Numbered from the stretch's first letter, positions 8,868 through 17,094 are shown. The stretch: DNA of 64,000 nt from Kribbella steppae (GCF_004342025.1 NZ_SLWN01000001.1:958788-1022787); one strand, 5' to 3'. Numbers and translations: made by a program. The notes: a model not told the origin generated them from the sequence alone.

Positions 8868-8883
8868 CAAGGAGTTTCCCACC

Positions 8884-10050
8884 ATGGCCAAAATCCTGTG
8901 CGTCCTGTACGACGACCCCGCCGACGGCTACCCGACGTCGTACGCACGTGACGACCTCCCGACCATCGACCACTACCCCGGCGGCCAGACGACGCCGACT
9001 CCGAAGGACATCGACTTCACGCCTGGCCAACTGCTCGGCAGCGTCTCGGGTGAACTCGGACTGCGCACCTTCCTGGAGAGCCAGGGCCACACGCTGGTCG
9101 TCACCTCGGACAAGGAGGGTGCCGACTCGGTGCTGGACCGGGAGCTGCCCGACGCCGATGTGGTGATCTCGCAACCGTTCTGGCCGGCGTACCTGACCGC
9201 CGAGCGGATTGCGAAGGCGCCCAACCTCAAGCTCGCCATCACCGCCGGTATCGGCTCCGACCACGTCGACCTGGATGCGGCGATCGGGCACGGCATGACC
9301 GTTGCCGAGGTCACCTTCTCGAACAGCATCAGCGTCGCTGAGCACGTGGTGATGATGACGCTGGGCCTTGTGCGGAACTACCTTCCGTCGCACCAGGTCG
9401 TCCTCGACGGCGGCTGGAACATCGCGGACTGCGTCGCCCGCTCGTACGACCTCGAAGGCATGCAGGTCGGCACGGTCGCGGCCGGCCGGATCGGGCTCGC
9501 CGTACTGCGCCGGCTGGCGCCCTTCGACGTCAACCTGCACTACACCGACCGGCACCGGCTGCCCGAGTCGATCGAGCGCGAGCTCAACCTGACCTTCCAC
9601 CCCGACGCGGCCGACATGGTGCCGCACTGCGACGTTGTCACGATCAACGCACCACTGCACCCGGAGACCGAGGGCCTGTTCGGCGACAAGTTGCTCGGCA
9701 CCATGAAACGCGGCGCCTACCTGATCAACACGGCCCGCGCGAAGATCGTCGACCGCGACGCCGTCGACCGGGCGCTCCGGAGCGGCCAGCTCGCCGGGTA
9801 CGCCGGTGACGTCTGGTACCCGCAGCCGGCGCCGGCCGACCACCCGTGGCGGACGATGCCGCATCACGGCATGACGCCGCACATCTCCGGCTCGTCGCTG
9901 TCCGCCCAGGCCCGGTACGCCGCCGGCACCCGGGAGATCCTGGAGTCGTGGTTCGCGGGCACGCCGATCCGCGACGAGTACCTGATCGTCGACGGCGGCC
10001 GGCTGGCAGGCGCCGGCGCCCACTCGTACTCCACCACCACACCCGTGTAA
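8884..10050 (+). CDS. fdh: NAD-dependent formate dehydrogenase
   Basis: 388 aa, the normal length for the cofactor-free D-2-hydroxyacid-type formate dehydrogenase that oxidises formate to CO2 with NAD+. Hallmarks of the Pseudomonas enzyme are all present: RNYLPSHQ, GGWNIADC, the Rossmann loop GTVAAGRIGLA, TDRHRLPES (the Asp that selects NAD over NADP), NTARAKIVDRDAV with catalytic Arg, and PHHGMTPHISGSS with the catalytic His. ATG 8884 follows AAGGAG. A perfect hairpin sits just ahead of the SD. Located between LysR and GntR regulators, it would burn the formate released by the Frc-containing operon at 11.4-18.8 kb to CO2 and NADH. Confidence 0.97.
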   Translation: MAKILCVLYDDPADGYPTSYARDDLPTIDHYPGGQTTPTPKDIDFTPGQLLGSVSGELGLRTFLESQGHTLVVTSDKEGADSVLDRELPDADVVISQPFWPAYLTAERIAKAPNLKLAITAGIGSDHVDLDAAIGHGMTVAEVTFSNSISVAEHVVMMTLGLVRNYLPSHQVVLDGGWNIADCVARSYDLEGMQVGTVAAGRIGLAVLRRLAPFDVNLHYTDRHRLPESIERELNLTFHPDAADMVPHCDVVTINAPLHPETEGLFGDKLLGTMKRGAYLINTARAKIVDRDAVDRALRSGQLAGYAGDVWYPQPAPADHPWRTMPHHGMTPHISGSSLSAQARYAAGTREILESWFAGTPIRDEYLIVDGGRLAGAGAHSYSTTTPV

Positions 10051-10110
10051 CGGGGATCACGCCCGGGGTAACCGGGATCACGTGAGACAAGGGCATAACC
10101 GGTCAGTACG

Positions 10111-10138
10111 ACTGGTTGAATGTATACAGAAGCCAGTA
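10111..10138. promoter_or_regulatory. Second copy of the ATGTATACAGA operator
   Basis: TGGTTGAATGTATACAGA at 10113-10130 followed by CCAGTAT repeats the element in front of the LysR gene at 7775-7803. It lies downstream of fdh and 62 nt upstream of the small ORF at 10200. Two near-identical copies flanking lysR-fdh argue for binding by one regulator. Confidence 0.5.
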
Positions 10139-10199
10139 TTTCCCGGATCAACCGATCGGGGAACGGAGAGTCTCCGGATGGTTCCGGAGCGGAAAGGCC

Positions 10200-10361
10200 A
10201 TGATGATCTTCACCCGTAGGTTCGGTGCTCTGGCGGCTCGCCCGCAGTTCCCGGATGCCCCGGAGCTGCAGCAAGAGCTCGACCTGGACGTCGAGCTCGC
10301 CCGCGAGCTGGCCCACCTCACCGACGAGGACACCCAGCGCCGCGACGAGACCGCCGCCTGA
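10200..10361 (+). CDS. Small acidic hypothetical protein
   Basis: 53 aa (or 52 from the next ATG at 10203), preceded by GGAGCGGAAAGG. The first 15 residues are basic and hydrophobic (MMIFTRRFGALAARP); the rest is a strongly acidic helix (ELQQELDLDVELARELAHLTDEDTQ). No family is recognised. It lies directly downstream of fdh and behind its own copy of the ATGTATACAGA element, so it may belong to the formate module. Coding nature is supported by the RBS and codon use only. Confidence 0.45.
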   Translation: MMIFTRRFGALAARPQFPDAPELQQELDLDVELARELAHLTDEDTQRRDETAA

Positions 10362-10379
10362 CCGACCGCCACCATCTCA

Positions 10380-10500
10380 GGTCATGGGGCCCCCGGCCTG
10401 GACTGAGGAGCGCAGGGAGCGCAGCGACCGGAGTGACGAGGGAAGGCCGGGAGCAAGGCCCCATGACCACGCCGGTGCCGAAGGCCCGGCCAAAAGTACA
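10380..10500 (+). repeat. Dispersed palindromic-ended intergenic repeat, copy A
   Basis: An 89-bp core (10380-10468) begins GGTCATGGGGCC and ends GGCCCCATGACC, a 12-bp terminal inverted repeat, and carries a conserved interior (CTGGACTGAGGAG, GGAGTGACGAGGGAAGG). A tail to 10500 ending AGGCCCGGCCAAAAG is also shared with the copies at 30351-30594, where the element is inverted. Non-coding, resembling REP/MITE-type elements. Confidence 0.75.
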
Positions 10501-10527
10501 GCACTTGGTAGACTGTCTACCAAGTGC
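10501..10527. promoter_or_regulatory. Perfect 27-bp palindrome, GntR operator
   Basis: GCACTTGGTAGAC and its exact complement flank a single central T (10514). The core TGGTAGAC-T-GTCTACCA fits the TGGT(N)ACCA-type operators of FadR-subfamily GntR proteins. It sits 40 nt before the gntR start codon, so it most likely mediates autoregulation. Confidence 0.8.
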
Positions 10528-10566
10528 CATCATGATCTCTTCAGCGCTTGTTCTGGGAAGGACCTC

Positions 10567-11322
10567 ATGACGACCATCAGTGCGGGTGCGACCGACCCCA
10601 TCTCCCCTGGCGTCCGGCACGTCAAGCGACCGACGCCGTTGCGTGAGTCCGTCTATGAGGCCCTGACCGAGATGATCATCGACGGGACCCTCGAGCGTGG
10701 CCGGCACCTGGTCGAGGTCGAGCTGGCCGGCATGCTGGGCGTTTCCCGGCAGCCGGTCCGCGAGGCCCTCCAGCGGCTCAACAACGAGGGCTGGGTGGAC
10801 CTCCGGCCGGGCTTCGGCGCGATGGTGCATGTGCCCGCCGAGGACGAGGTCGACCAGTTGCTGGCCGCCCGGGCGGCGCTGGAGTCGGAGTCCGCGCGGC
10901 TCGCGGCCCGGCACGCGACCAAGGACGACGTGGCCAGGCTCAAAGAGCTGTGCAAGGTCGGTACGGCGTACCACGAAGCCGGAGATATCGACGGCGCGGT
11001 CCGGACGAACGGCGAGCTGCACAGCCTGATCACCCAGATGTCCGGCAACAGGTTCCTGGTGGACTTCGCCGCCCAGGTGGACCGTCGGGTCCGCTGGTAC
11101 TACACGCCGGTGGCGCCGGTCCGTGGTGCCGCGTCCTGGCGGGAGCACAACCGGCTGGTCAAGGCGATCGAGGTGGGCGACGAGGACAAGGCCGCGCAGA
11201 CCATGCGCGAGCACACCGAGCACACCCGCAAGGCCTACCACGACCTCCAGGCCGGCAGCACCGCCGAGCCGGCCACCGACCCCGACCCGGCCCCGCGCAC
11301 CCGACGCCGCCGTACGACCTGA
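10567..11322 (+). CDS. GntR-family (FadR subfamily, FCD) transcriptional regulator
   Basis: 251 aa from ATG 10567, preceded by GGGAAGGA. The winged HTH occupies residues 20-90 (LRESVYEALTEMIIDGTLERGRHLVEVELAGMLGVSRQPVREALQRL). The C-terminal all-helical FCD domain runs from about 95 to 225 and has the metal/ligand-binding pattern AARAALESESARLAA, HSLITQMSGNRF and EHNRLVKAIEVGD. FCD regulators sense small organic acids such as lactate, glycolate or malonate. A perfect 27-bp palindrome lies in its promoter. It converges on the lyase-Frc operon and is the best candidate for its regulator. The last 25 residues are a Pro/Arg-rich tail. Confidence 0.93.
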   Translation: MTTISAGATDPISPGVRHVKRPTPLRESVYEALTEMIIDGTLERGRHLVEVELAGMLGVSRQPVREALQRLNNEGWVDLRPGFGAMVHVPAEDEVDQLLAARAALESESARLAARHATKDDVARLKELCKVGTAYHEAGDIDGAVRTNGELHSLITQMSGNRFLVDFAAQVDRRVRWYYTPVAPVRGAASWREHNRLVKAIEVGDEDKAAQTMREHTEHTRKAYHDLQAGSTAEPATDPDPAPRTRRRRTT

Positions 11323-11340
11323 CGCCCCAGCCCCACCAAC

Positions 11341-11407
11341 GGCCATTTGAGGGGATAACCCCCCAAATGGCCCCTTCTCCCCTCGGAATTTCAGGGGAGA
11401 AGGGGCC
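11341..11407. terminator. Two overlapping, mutually exclusive hairpins between convergent genes
   Basis: Hairpin 1: GGCCATTTG (11341-11349) pairs with CAAATGGCC (11364-11372), extended inside by GGGG/CCCC. Hairpin 2: a perfect 15-bp stem, 11369-11383 with 11393-11407 (arms GGCCCCTTCTCCCCT and complement), loop 9 nt. They share 11369-11372, so only one can form fully. They sit between gntR (+) and the small membrane protein gene (-), as a bidirectional terminator would. Confidence 0.7.
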
Positions 11408-11450
11408 ACATCAGCGGATATCCGTTCAAATGTCATGCGGCGCGCACACG

Positions 11451-11984
11451 TCACGCGACGCGTTTCTTGCGGCCGCGGCCGGTGGCGGCTTTGCGGGCCT
11501 CCAGGGCGGCGGCGAGGTGGACGTACTGCTGGACCGTCCGTTGTGCGTACTCGTTGCGATCCAGGATGCGCGGCCACCAGTGGCGGCCGACCTGCTCGTG
11601 CATCCAGAGGAAGCCGATCGCGAATCCCATGCTCACCAGCGCACGGAAGGCGAGGAACTTCCACGGCTCGACCGGCAGCCCCGGGCTCCCGGTGACGGAC
11701 CACTCGGTCGCCACCGCGTGCACCAGGAGTGCCAGCGGGAAGCCGATCACCCAGTAGACCGCGGCCGGTGCGAACACCCCGGCCGGGATCTTGCCCAGTG
11801 CCAGCAGGACCGCGTACCCGGCGCCGAGCAGTACCAGTGGTACGCCGAGCGCCAGGCCGCTGACGATCGCCCAGCCGGCCGATTGTCCGACCACCGCACC
11901 CAGGGCACCGGCAACCAGGCCGCCGGCCACCCCGACCGAGGCGGCCGGGACCGAGAACTCCGCGAGCTGCTTCAGATCGACCAT
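11451..11984 (-). CDS. Small multi-pass membrane protein of the lyase operon
   Basis: 177 aa. The ATG at 11984 lies one nucleotide after the stop of the upstream transporter gene (TGACATG), so translation is coupled. Four to five hydrophobic segments are visible (VGVAGGLVAGALGAVVG, AIVSGLALGVPLVLLGAGYAVLLALG, FAPAAVYWVIGFPLALLVHAVA, FRALVSMGFAIGFLWM), then a soluble basic tail that ends GRGRKKRVA. No enzyme family is recognised. Its position as last gene suggests an accessory subunit of the NRAMP-like transporter. That is inference. Confidence 0.75.
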   Translation of the reverse strand: MVDLKQLAEFSVPAASVGVAGGLVAGALGAVVGQSAGWAIVSGLALGVPLVLLGAGYAVLLALGKIPAGVFAPAAVYWVIGFPLALLVHAVATEWSVTGSPGLPVEPWKFLAFRALVSMGFAIGFLWMHEQVGRHWWPRILDRNEYAQRTVQQYVHLAAALEARKAATGRGRKKRVA

Positions 11985-11985
11985 G

Positions 11986-13485
11986 TCAACCCACGACCAC
12001 ACCGAAGCGCACCAGGCTGTAGAACAGCAGGCCGAGGTAGAACACCGCGCCGAACCCGATGATCACGTTGCGCACCGGCCCGGGCCTGATCGGCTTGGGC
12101 AGCAGCTTGTTGTTCACCAGCAGCAACACGACGCAGTAGGCACCCATCGCGAACGTGGACAAGAAGGCGAGAATGTCCAGGATTCCCGCCGGACCGTCAG
12201 CCGGCCCGAACAGCAGGATCAGGATGCCGAAGGTGATCACACCCCAGAGGAATCCGGCGTACAGCCTCGACATCGAGAACCGCTTGGCTCCCGGCACGAA
12301 GTAGTACGTCATGTCCGCCTGACCGCGGGAGAACGAGTCGAACAGACCGAGGGTCGCGTTCAGCCCGATCAGTGCGATGAAGCCGAAGAACAACGAGCCG
12401 AGGATCGGGCCGCCGGCCGAGGCGAAGGCATCCGACATGGCGCTCAGCGCGGCCTCCCGGTCACCACCCTCGATCAGCCCGGCAACGTCCGGGTTCGTCC
12501 GGGCCGCCGACATGGCCAGCACCGTGAACGAGACCGTGACCAGCATGGTGATACCCCAGAAGAGCAGCAGTGCGTCGAATGTGACCCACTTGCGCCAGCC
12601 CTTCCACTTCGCCATCTCGGCCGGGTCGTCGGTGTCGAACATGAAGCCCCGCGACGGCATCGACTCGGCCTCATCGGCCGAGCGCAGGCCGCGCACCTTC
12701 GGGATGTGCGCACCCATACCGGCCCCGCTGTCGCGCAGTTGCAGGGTGTACCACATCTGCTGCATACCGGACGGCCCGGCGAAGGCGATCGAGCCGACCA
12801 CGATCGGGAACCAGGCCTCGGACAGGGCCTTGTCCGGGAAGTACCCGAACGCGAACATGCCCGACAGCGTGCTCGCCAGGTCGTCCCAGCTGCCAACGAT
12901 CGCCGCGATCACCGACGTACCGACGACCAGGAGGCCGATCAGCAGGCCGAGGAGCTTCTCGAGGAAGTTGTAGATCACCGAGAGCATGCTGAACAGCACA
13001 CCGACGAAGATCAGCGCGACACAGGCAGACACCTGCCAAGGGATGCCGCTGACCTCCTCGAACGCGGCAGCCCCGGCCGACAGGTGGCCGGGCCACATAT
13101 AGATCAGGATCGCCGCGACGTAGAAGAACCACATCAACGGTTTGAAGATCCGGGCCGCACCGAAGAAGATGCTCTCTCCGGTCGCCATCGCATAGCGGGC
13201 CATCTCCAGCAGCACGAACGCCTGCAGGGTGACGCCGACCATGAACAGCCAGCGGATGTCCGGCCCGAACACCAGGACGAGCCGGGGCCACATGTAGGAC
13301 TCACCCATACCGACACCCAGCGCGACCAGGAAGACGGTCGGACCGAGGATGTGTATCGAGGGCGGTGCGTCCGGAAGCTTCCGGATCGGCATCGGTTCGA
13401 GCCGGCCCGCACGCCAGACCCGCTCGGTGACGGGCGCGGCGGCAGGCTCTTCGGGTACATCTGAGGTCTTGCTCGTGACGTCCAA
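11986..13485 (-). CDS. NRAMP-fold transporter lacking the metal motifs
   Basis: 499 aa with about eleven membrane helices. The first helix reads GPTVFLVALGVGMGESYMWP, the NRAMP/APC-superfamily position. However, the metal-binding DPGN of true NRAMPs is replaced by GESY, and the MPH of helix 6 is replaced by SGMQQM (in FAGPSGMQQMW). It therefore probably does not move Mn or Fe. It follows the acyl-CoA synthetase gene in the operon, which suits an organic-acid carrier. The start is TTG at 13485, chosen because AAGGAG lies 6-7 nt upstream and no better start is near. A hairpin separates it from the upstream gene. Confidence 0.8.
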   Translation of the reverse strand: MDVTSKTSDVPEEPAAAPVTERVWRAGRLEPMPIRKLPDAPPSIHILGPTVFLVALGVGMGESYMWPRLVLVFGPDIRWLFMVGVTLQAFVLLEMARYAMATGESIFFGAARIFKPLMWFFYVAAILIYMWPGHLSAGAAAFEEVSGIPWQVSACVALIFVGVLFSMLSVIYNFLEKLLGLLIGLLVVGTSVIAAIVGSWDDLASTLSGMFAFGYFPDKALSEAWFPIVVGSIAFAGPSGMQQMWYTLQLRDSGAGMGAHIPKVRGLRSADEAESMPSRGFMFDTDDPAEMAKWKGWRKWVTFDALLLFWGITMLVTVSFTVLAMSAARTNPDVAGLIEGGDREAALSAMSDAFASAGGPILGSLFFGFIALIGLNATLGLFDSFSRGQADMTYYFVPGAKRFSMSRLYAGFLWGVITFGILILLFGPADGPAGILDILAFLSTFAMGAYCVVLLLVNNKLLPKPIRPGPVRNVIIGFGAVFYLGLLFYSLVRFGVVVG

Positions 13486-13591
13486 GGCGGACTCCTTAGA
13501 TCGACGCCAGCTGCTGACTTACCGCTCCCCCGTGCACTCCCCCCGGTCCAAAAGCATCACCGGCTTCCTCCAAGCGATGAACAATCGGGCT

Positions 13592-13661
13592 AGGGCAGGT
13601 TTGATGGTCCAACGCCGCACCGAGTGCCGCGCAGTAGGCGGGGGGCCATCAGACCTGCCCT
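13592..13661 (-). promoter_or_regulatory. Long imperfect inverted repeat at the acs stop codon
   Basis: AGGGCAGGTTTGATGGTCC (13592-13610) pairs with 13643-13661 with only two T/C differences, which become G-U pairs on one strand. The loop is about 32 nt. The acs stop codon (13649-13651) lies within the stem. No U tract follows on the minus strand, so this looks like an intra-operonic processing or attenuation structure between acs and the transporter gene. Confidence 0.6.
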
Positions 13662-15805
13662 GGTGAACCGAGCGGACCCGCGTTCCGGGCCCAGCGGTAC
13701 TTGGCACCGAGTACCTGGACCGGCGTCTCGGTGGTGTACGGGTAGGCGACCACACCGTGGTCGAACAGGTACTGACTGGCTTCCTCGACCTCGACGTCAC
13801 CGGACAGCGAGGCGACCACCGGCTTGTCGATGCCCTTGGCCCGGTACTCCTCGACCACCTCGGCGACCAGCTTCGCGAACACCATCGGCGGTGTCACGAT
13901 CGTGTGCCAGTAGCCCAGGATCAAGGCATGGATCCGGTCATCGGAAAGCCCGAGCGCGATGGTGTTCCGGTACGTCGACGGCGGCTCACCGCCGGTGATG
14001 TCGACCGGGTTGCCGGAGGCACCGAACGGCGGGATGAACTTCTTGAACGCCTCGTCCAGATCGGCCGGCATCGACATCAGCTGCAGGCCGTTGTCCACAC
14101 ACGCGTCCGACAGCAGTACGCCGGAACCGCCCGCGCCGGTGATGATGACGACGTTCTCGCCCTTCGGCGTCGGCAGCAGCGGGATGCCGCGGGCGTACTG
14201 GAGCATCTCGTTCAGCCCCGGCGCCCGGACCACACCGCTCTGCCGGAGGATGTCGTCGTACACCTTGTCGTTGCCGGCCAGTGCACCGGTGTGCGAGCTG
14301 GCCGCCCGCGCGCCCATGTCGGTCCGGCCGGCCTTCAGCACGACGACCGGCTTCTTCTTCGACACCCGGGACGCCGTCTCGGCGAACGCCCGGCCGTCCT
14401 TCAAATCCTCCAGATGCATGGCGATCAGGTTGGTGTTGTCGTCGTTCTCGAAGAACGTGAGGAGGTCATCCTCGTCGATGTCGGCCTTGTTGCCTACCCC
14501 AACGATCGCCGAGACGCCCATCCGGCTGGACCGGCTGAAGCCGAGGATCGCCATCCCGATGCCTCCGCTCTGTGACGACAACGCGACACTGCCGCGGACG
14601 TCGTACGGCGTGCAGAACGTCGCGCACAGGCTCTCCGGCAGGTAGTAGTAGCCGTAGATGTTCGGCCCGAGAATGCGCACGTTGTGCTTGCGCGCGATCG
14701 CGACGACCTCGTCCTGCAGTTCCTGCTCGCCGGTCTCGGCGAACCCGGACGGGATCAGGATCGCCCCGGCCACGCCCTTCTCACCGCACTGCTCGAGCGC
14801 ACCGCCGACGAACTTGGCCGGTACGGCGAACACCGCGACGTCCACGTCACCCGGTACGTCGGTGATACTCGGGAACGCCTTCAGCCCGAGGACCTCACCG
14901 CCCTTGGGGTTGATCGGGTAGATGTCACCCTGGTACCCGCCGTTGACCAGGTTCTTCATCACCGAGTTGCCGATCTTGCCGGTCTCGTTCGAGGCCCCGA
15001 TCACCGCGACCGCGCGCGGTTTCATGATCCGGGTCATCGCGGTCAGGATCTCCTCCTGGCTGTACCGCTCGACCGGCTTGCCGGCCTCGGCGTCGACGAT
15101 AATCCGGAAGTCCACCGCGGTGGCACCGTCCGGCCCGGCCAGCACCGGGTTCAGGTCCACCTCGGCGAACTGCGGGAAGTCGGTGACCAGGTCGGACACC
15201 CGCTGGACCAGGTCGGCCACGGCGTCCTTGTCCACCGGCTTGGCACCGCGGACGCCGTCCAGCATCTCGTGCGCGCTGATCCCGTCGATCATCGAGCGAG
15301 CCTCGTCGGCCGACAGCGGGGCCAGCCGGAAGGTGACGTCCTTGAGCACCTCGACCAGGACGCCACCCAGCCCGAACGCGACCACCTTGCCGAACGTCTG
15401 GTCGGTGACCGCACCGACGATGACCTCCTGCACGTCACCGCCGGTGACCAGCATCTTCTGCACCTGTACGCCGGTGATGTCCGCGTCGGCCTGGTAGGCC
15501 TTCGCGTTGGTGACGATCTGGTCGAAGGCCTTCACCGCCGCCTCGGCGGAGTCGACGCCGACGACCACGCCACCGGCGTCGGTCTTGTGCAGGATGTCCG
15601 GCGAGACGATCTTCAGCACGACGGGGAAGCCGATCTCGGCCGCGAGACCGGCGGCTCCCTCGGCAGTCGTGGCCAACCCTTCACCCGGCGTCGGGATGCC
15701 GTACGCGTCCGCGACCTGCTTGGCCTCGGGTGCGCTCAGTGAGGTGCGGCCGTCCGCCAGAGCCTGGTCGAGGATGGTCTGGACTGCTGCCTTGTCATAG
15801 GTCAT
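13649..15805 (-). CDS. Fused ADP-forming acyl-CoA synthetase (acetate:CoA ligase type)
   Basis: 718 aa with the beta-then-alpha order. An ATP-grasp domain comes first (about 1-235: GFPVVLKIVSPDILHKTDAGGV, EVDLNPVLAG). A CoA-binding Rossmann domain follows (about 255-385: AVAVIGASNETGKIGNSV), then a succinyl-CoA-ligase-like domain with ASSHTGALAGND, whose His is the phosphohistidine of this family. It makes acyl-CoA from an acid, CoA and ATP, reversibly. ATG 15805 has GAAGGAG ahead. It is third in the operon after the ThDP enzyme and Frc, so it likely primes the pathway by making the first acyl-CoA (oxalyl-CoA or a 2-hydroxyacyl-CoA). Substrate is inferred. Confidence 0.9.
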   Translation of the reverse strand: MTYDKAAVQTILDQALADGRTSLSAPEAKQVADAYGIPTPGEGLATTAEGAAGLAAEIGFPVVLKIVSPDILHKTDAGGVVVGVDSAEAAVKAFDQIVTNAKAYQADADITGVQVQKMLVTGGDVQEVIVGAVTDQTFGKVVAFGLGGVLVEVLKDVTFRLAPLSADEARSMIDGISAHEMLDGVRGAKPVDKDAVADLVQRVSDLVTDFPQFAEVDLNPVLAGPDGATAVDFRIIVDAEAGKPVERYSQEEILTAMTRIMKPRAVAVIGASNETGKIGNSVMKNLVNGGYQGDIYPINPKGGEVLGLKAFPSITDVPGDVDVAVFAVPAKFVGGALEQCGEKGVAGAILIPSGFAETGEQELQDEVVAIARKHNVRILGPNIYGYYYLPESLCATFCTPYDVRGSVALSSQSGGIGMAILGFSRSSRMGVSAIVGVGNKADIDEDDLLTFFENDDNTNLIAMHLEDLKDGRAFAETASRVSKKKPVVVLKAGRTDMGARAASSHTGALAGNDKVYDDILRQSGVVRAPGLNEMLQYARGIPLLPTPKGENVVIITGAGGSGVLLSDACVDNGLQLMSMPADLDEAFKKFIPPFGASGNPVDITGGEPPSTYRNTIALGLSDDRIHALILGYWHTIVTPPMVFAKLVAEVVEEYRAKGIDKPVVASLSGDVEVEEASQYLFDHGVVAYPYTTETPVQVLGAKYRWARNAGPLGSPGQV

Positions 15806-15855
15806 GCCTGAGCTCCTTCTTCAGGGATGCGACGGTGCTGCCATCAGGTGGGGCG

Positions 15856-17094
15856 TCAGACGACGCCGGCGGCCTTGAGTTCCTCGAGTTCGCTCGTGTC
15901 GATGCCGAGCGAGCCGTAGATGACGGAGTTGTGTTCGCCGAGACCGGGTGAGGTCTCGACCTGGACCGGGGAGTCGGACAGCTTGATCGGGCAGCCGACG
16001 GTCTTGAAGCTGCCGCGCTGCGGGTGCTTCACCTCGACCACGGCGCCGAGCTCGGCCAGCGTCTCGTCCTCGATCAACTCACGCGTGGACATGATCGGCC
16101 CGCAGGGCACGTTCAGCGCGTTGAGCTTGTCCATCACCTCGAACTTGGTGTGCTGCTCGGTCCACTGCTCGATCAGCGCGAACATCTTGTCCAGCTTGTC
16201 GAGCCGGGCGGCCGGCGTGGACCAGTCCGGGTCGTCGGCCAGCTCGGGCTTGCCGATCAGGCTCGCGATCGGGGCCCAGCCGGGCGGCTGGACGATCACG
16301 TAGATGTAGTCGTTCGGACCGCCCGGAGCGCACCGCAGCGCCCAGCCGGGCTGGCCGCCGCCGGAGGCGTTCCCGGACCGCGGCACCTCGTCGCCGAAAT
16401 GCTCGTTCGGGTACTCAGGCAGCGGCCCGTGGGCGAGTCGCTGCTGGTCGCGCAGCTTGACCCGGCTCAGGTTGAGCACGGCCTCCTGCATCGCCACCGT
16501 GACCCGCTGGCCCTTGCCGGTGTTGGTCCGCTGGTAGAGCGCGGCCAGGATGCCGGCGACCAGGTGGATCCCGGTGCCGGAGTCACCGATCTGGGCGCCG
16601 GTGGCGGTCGGCGGACCGTCCTCGAACCCGGTCGTACTCATCGCGCCGCCCATCGCCTGGGCGACCACCTCGTAGGCCTTGAAGTCCTCGTACCGGCCCG
16701 GGCCGAAGCCCTTGATCGAGGCGAAGATCAGCTTCGGGTTGATCAGCTGCAGTCGTTCCCAGGTGAACCCCATCCGGTCGATCGCACCGGGCGCGAAGTT
16801 CTCCACCAGGATGTCGGCGTCCTTGACCAGGTCGGTGAAGATCTCCTTGCCCCGGTCGGACTTCATGTTCAGCGTGATGCTGCGCTTGTTGCAGTTCAGC
16901 ATCGTGAAATAGAGGCTGTCGACGTCCGGTACGTCGCGCAGCTGCTGGCGGGTGATGTCACCGGTGGGCGCCTCCAGCTTGACGACGTCGGCACCGAGCC
17001 AGGCGAGTATCTGCGTGCAGGAGGGTCCGGACTGCACATGGGTCATGTCGAGTACGCGGACACCTTCGAGGGCCCGTTGGCCAGAAGCGGTCAT
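15856..17094 (-). CDS. frc: Formyl-CoA transferase (class III CoA-transferase)
   Basis: 412 aa, close to the Oxalobacter enzyme in length and pattern. The catalytic Asp is D171 in [11 protein letters not shown]. The glycine loop that closes over the intermediate is [11 protein letters not shown]. The C-terminal [16 protein letters not shown] and SPGLGEHN are also family hallmarks. It moves CoA from formyl-CoA to an acceptor acid, classically oxalate, and releases formate. GGAGG precedes ATG 17094. It lies 26 nt behind the ThDP enzyme gene and 50 nt ahead of the acyl-CoA synthetase gene. Oxalate as acceptor fits best by sequence, but the partner enzyme leaves this open. Confidence 0.9.
   Translation of the reverse strand: MTASGQRALEGVRVLDMTHVQSGPSCTQILAWLGADVVKLEAPTGDITRQQLRDVPDVDSLYFTMLNCNKRSITLNMKSDRGKEIFTDLVKDADILVENFAPGAIDRMGFTWERLQLINPKLIFASIKGFGPGRYEDFKAYEVVAQAMGGAMSTTGFEDGPPTATGAQIGDSGTGIHLVAGILAALYQRTNTGKGQRVTVAMQEAVLNLSRVKLRDQQRLAHGPLPEYPNEHFGDEVPRSGNASGGGQPGWALRCAPGGPNDYIYVIVQPPGWAPIASLIGKPELADDPDWSTPAARLDKLDKMFALIEQWTEQHTKFEVMDKLNALNVPCGPIMSTRELIEDETLAELGAVVEVKHPQRGSFKTVGCPIKLSDSPVQVETSPGLGEHNSVIYGSLGIDTSELEELKAAGVV

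Noticed and set aside
8206..10023. 605-aa minus-strand ORF opposite lysR-fdh
   Set aside because: It is the antisense shadow of two well-supported genes; its residues show no recognisable domain.
10041..10080. Terminator after fdh
   Set aside because: The region holds a short direct repeat (TAAC-GGGATCACG twice) and no stable inverted repeat was found.
13649..15805. GNAT-fused protein acetyltransferase (Pat type)
   Set aside because: The protein ends after the CoA-ligase domains at 718 aa and has ATP-grasp at the N-terminus; no GNAT domain is present.
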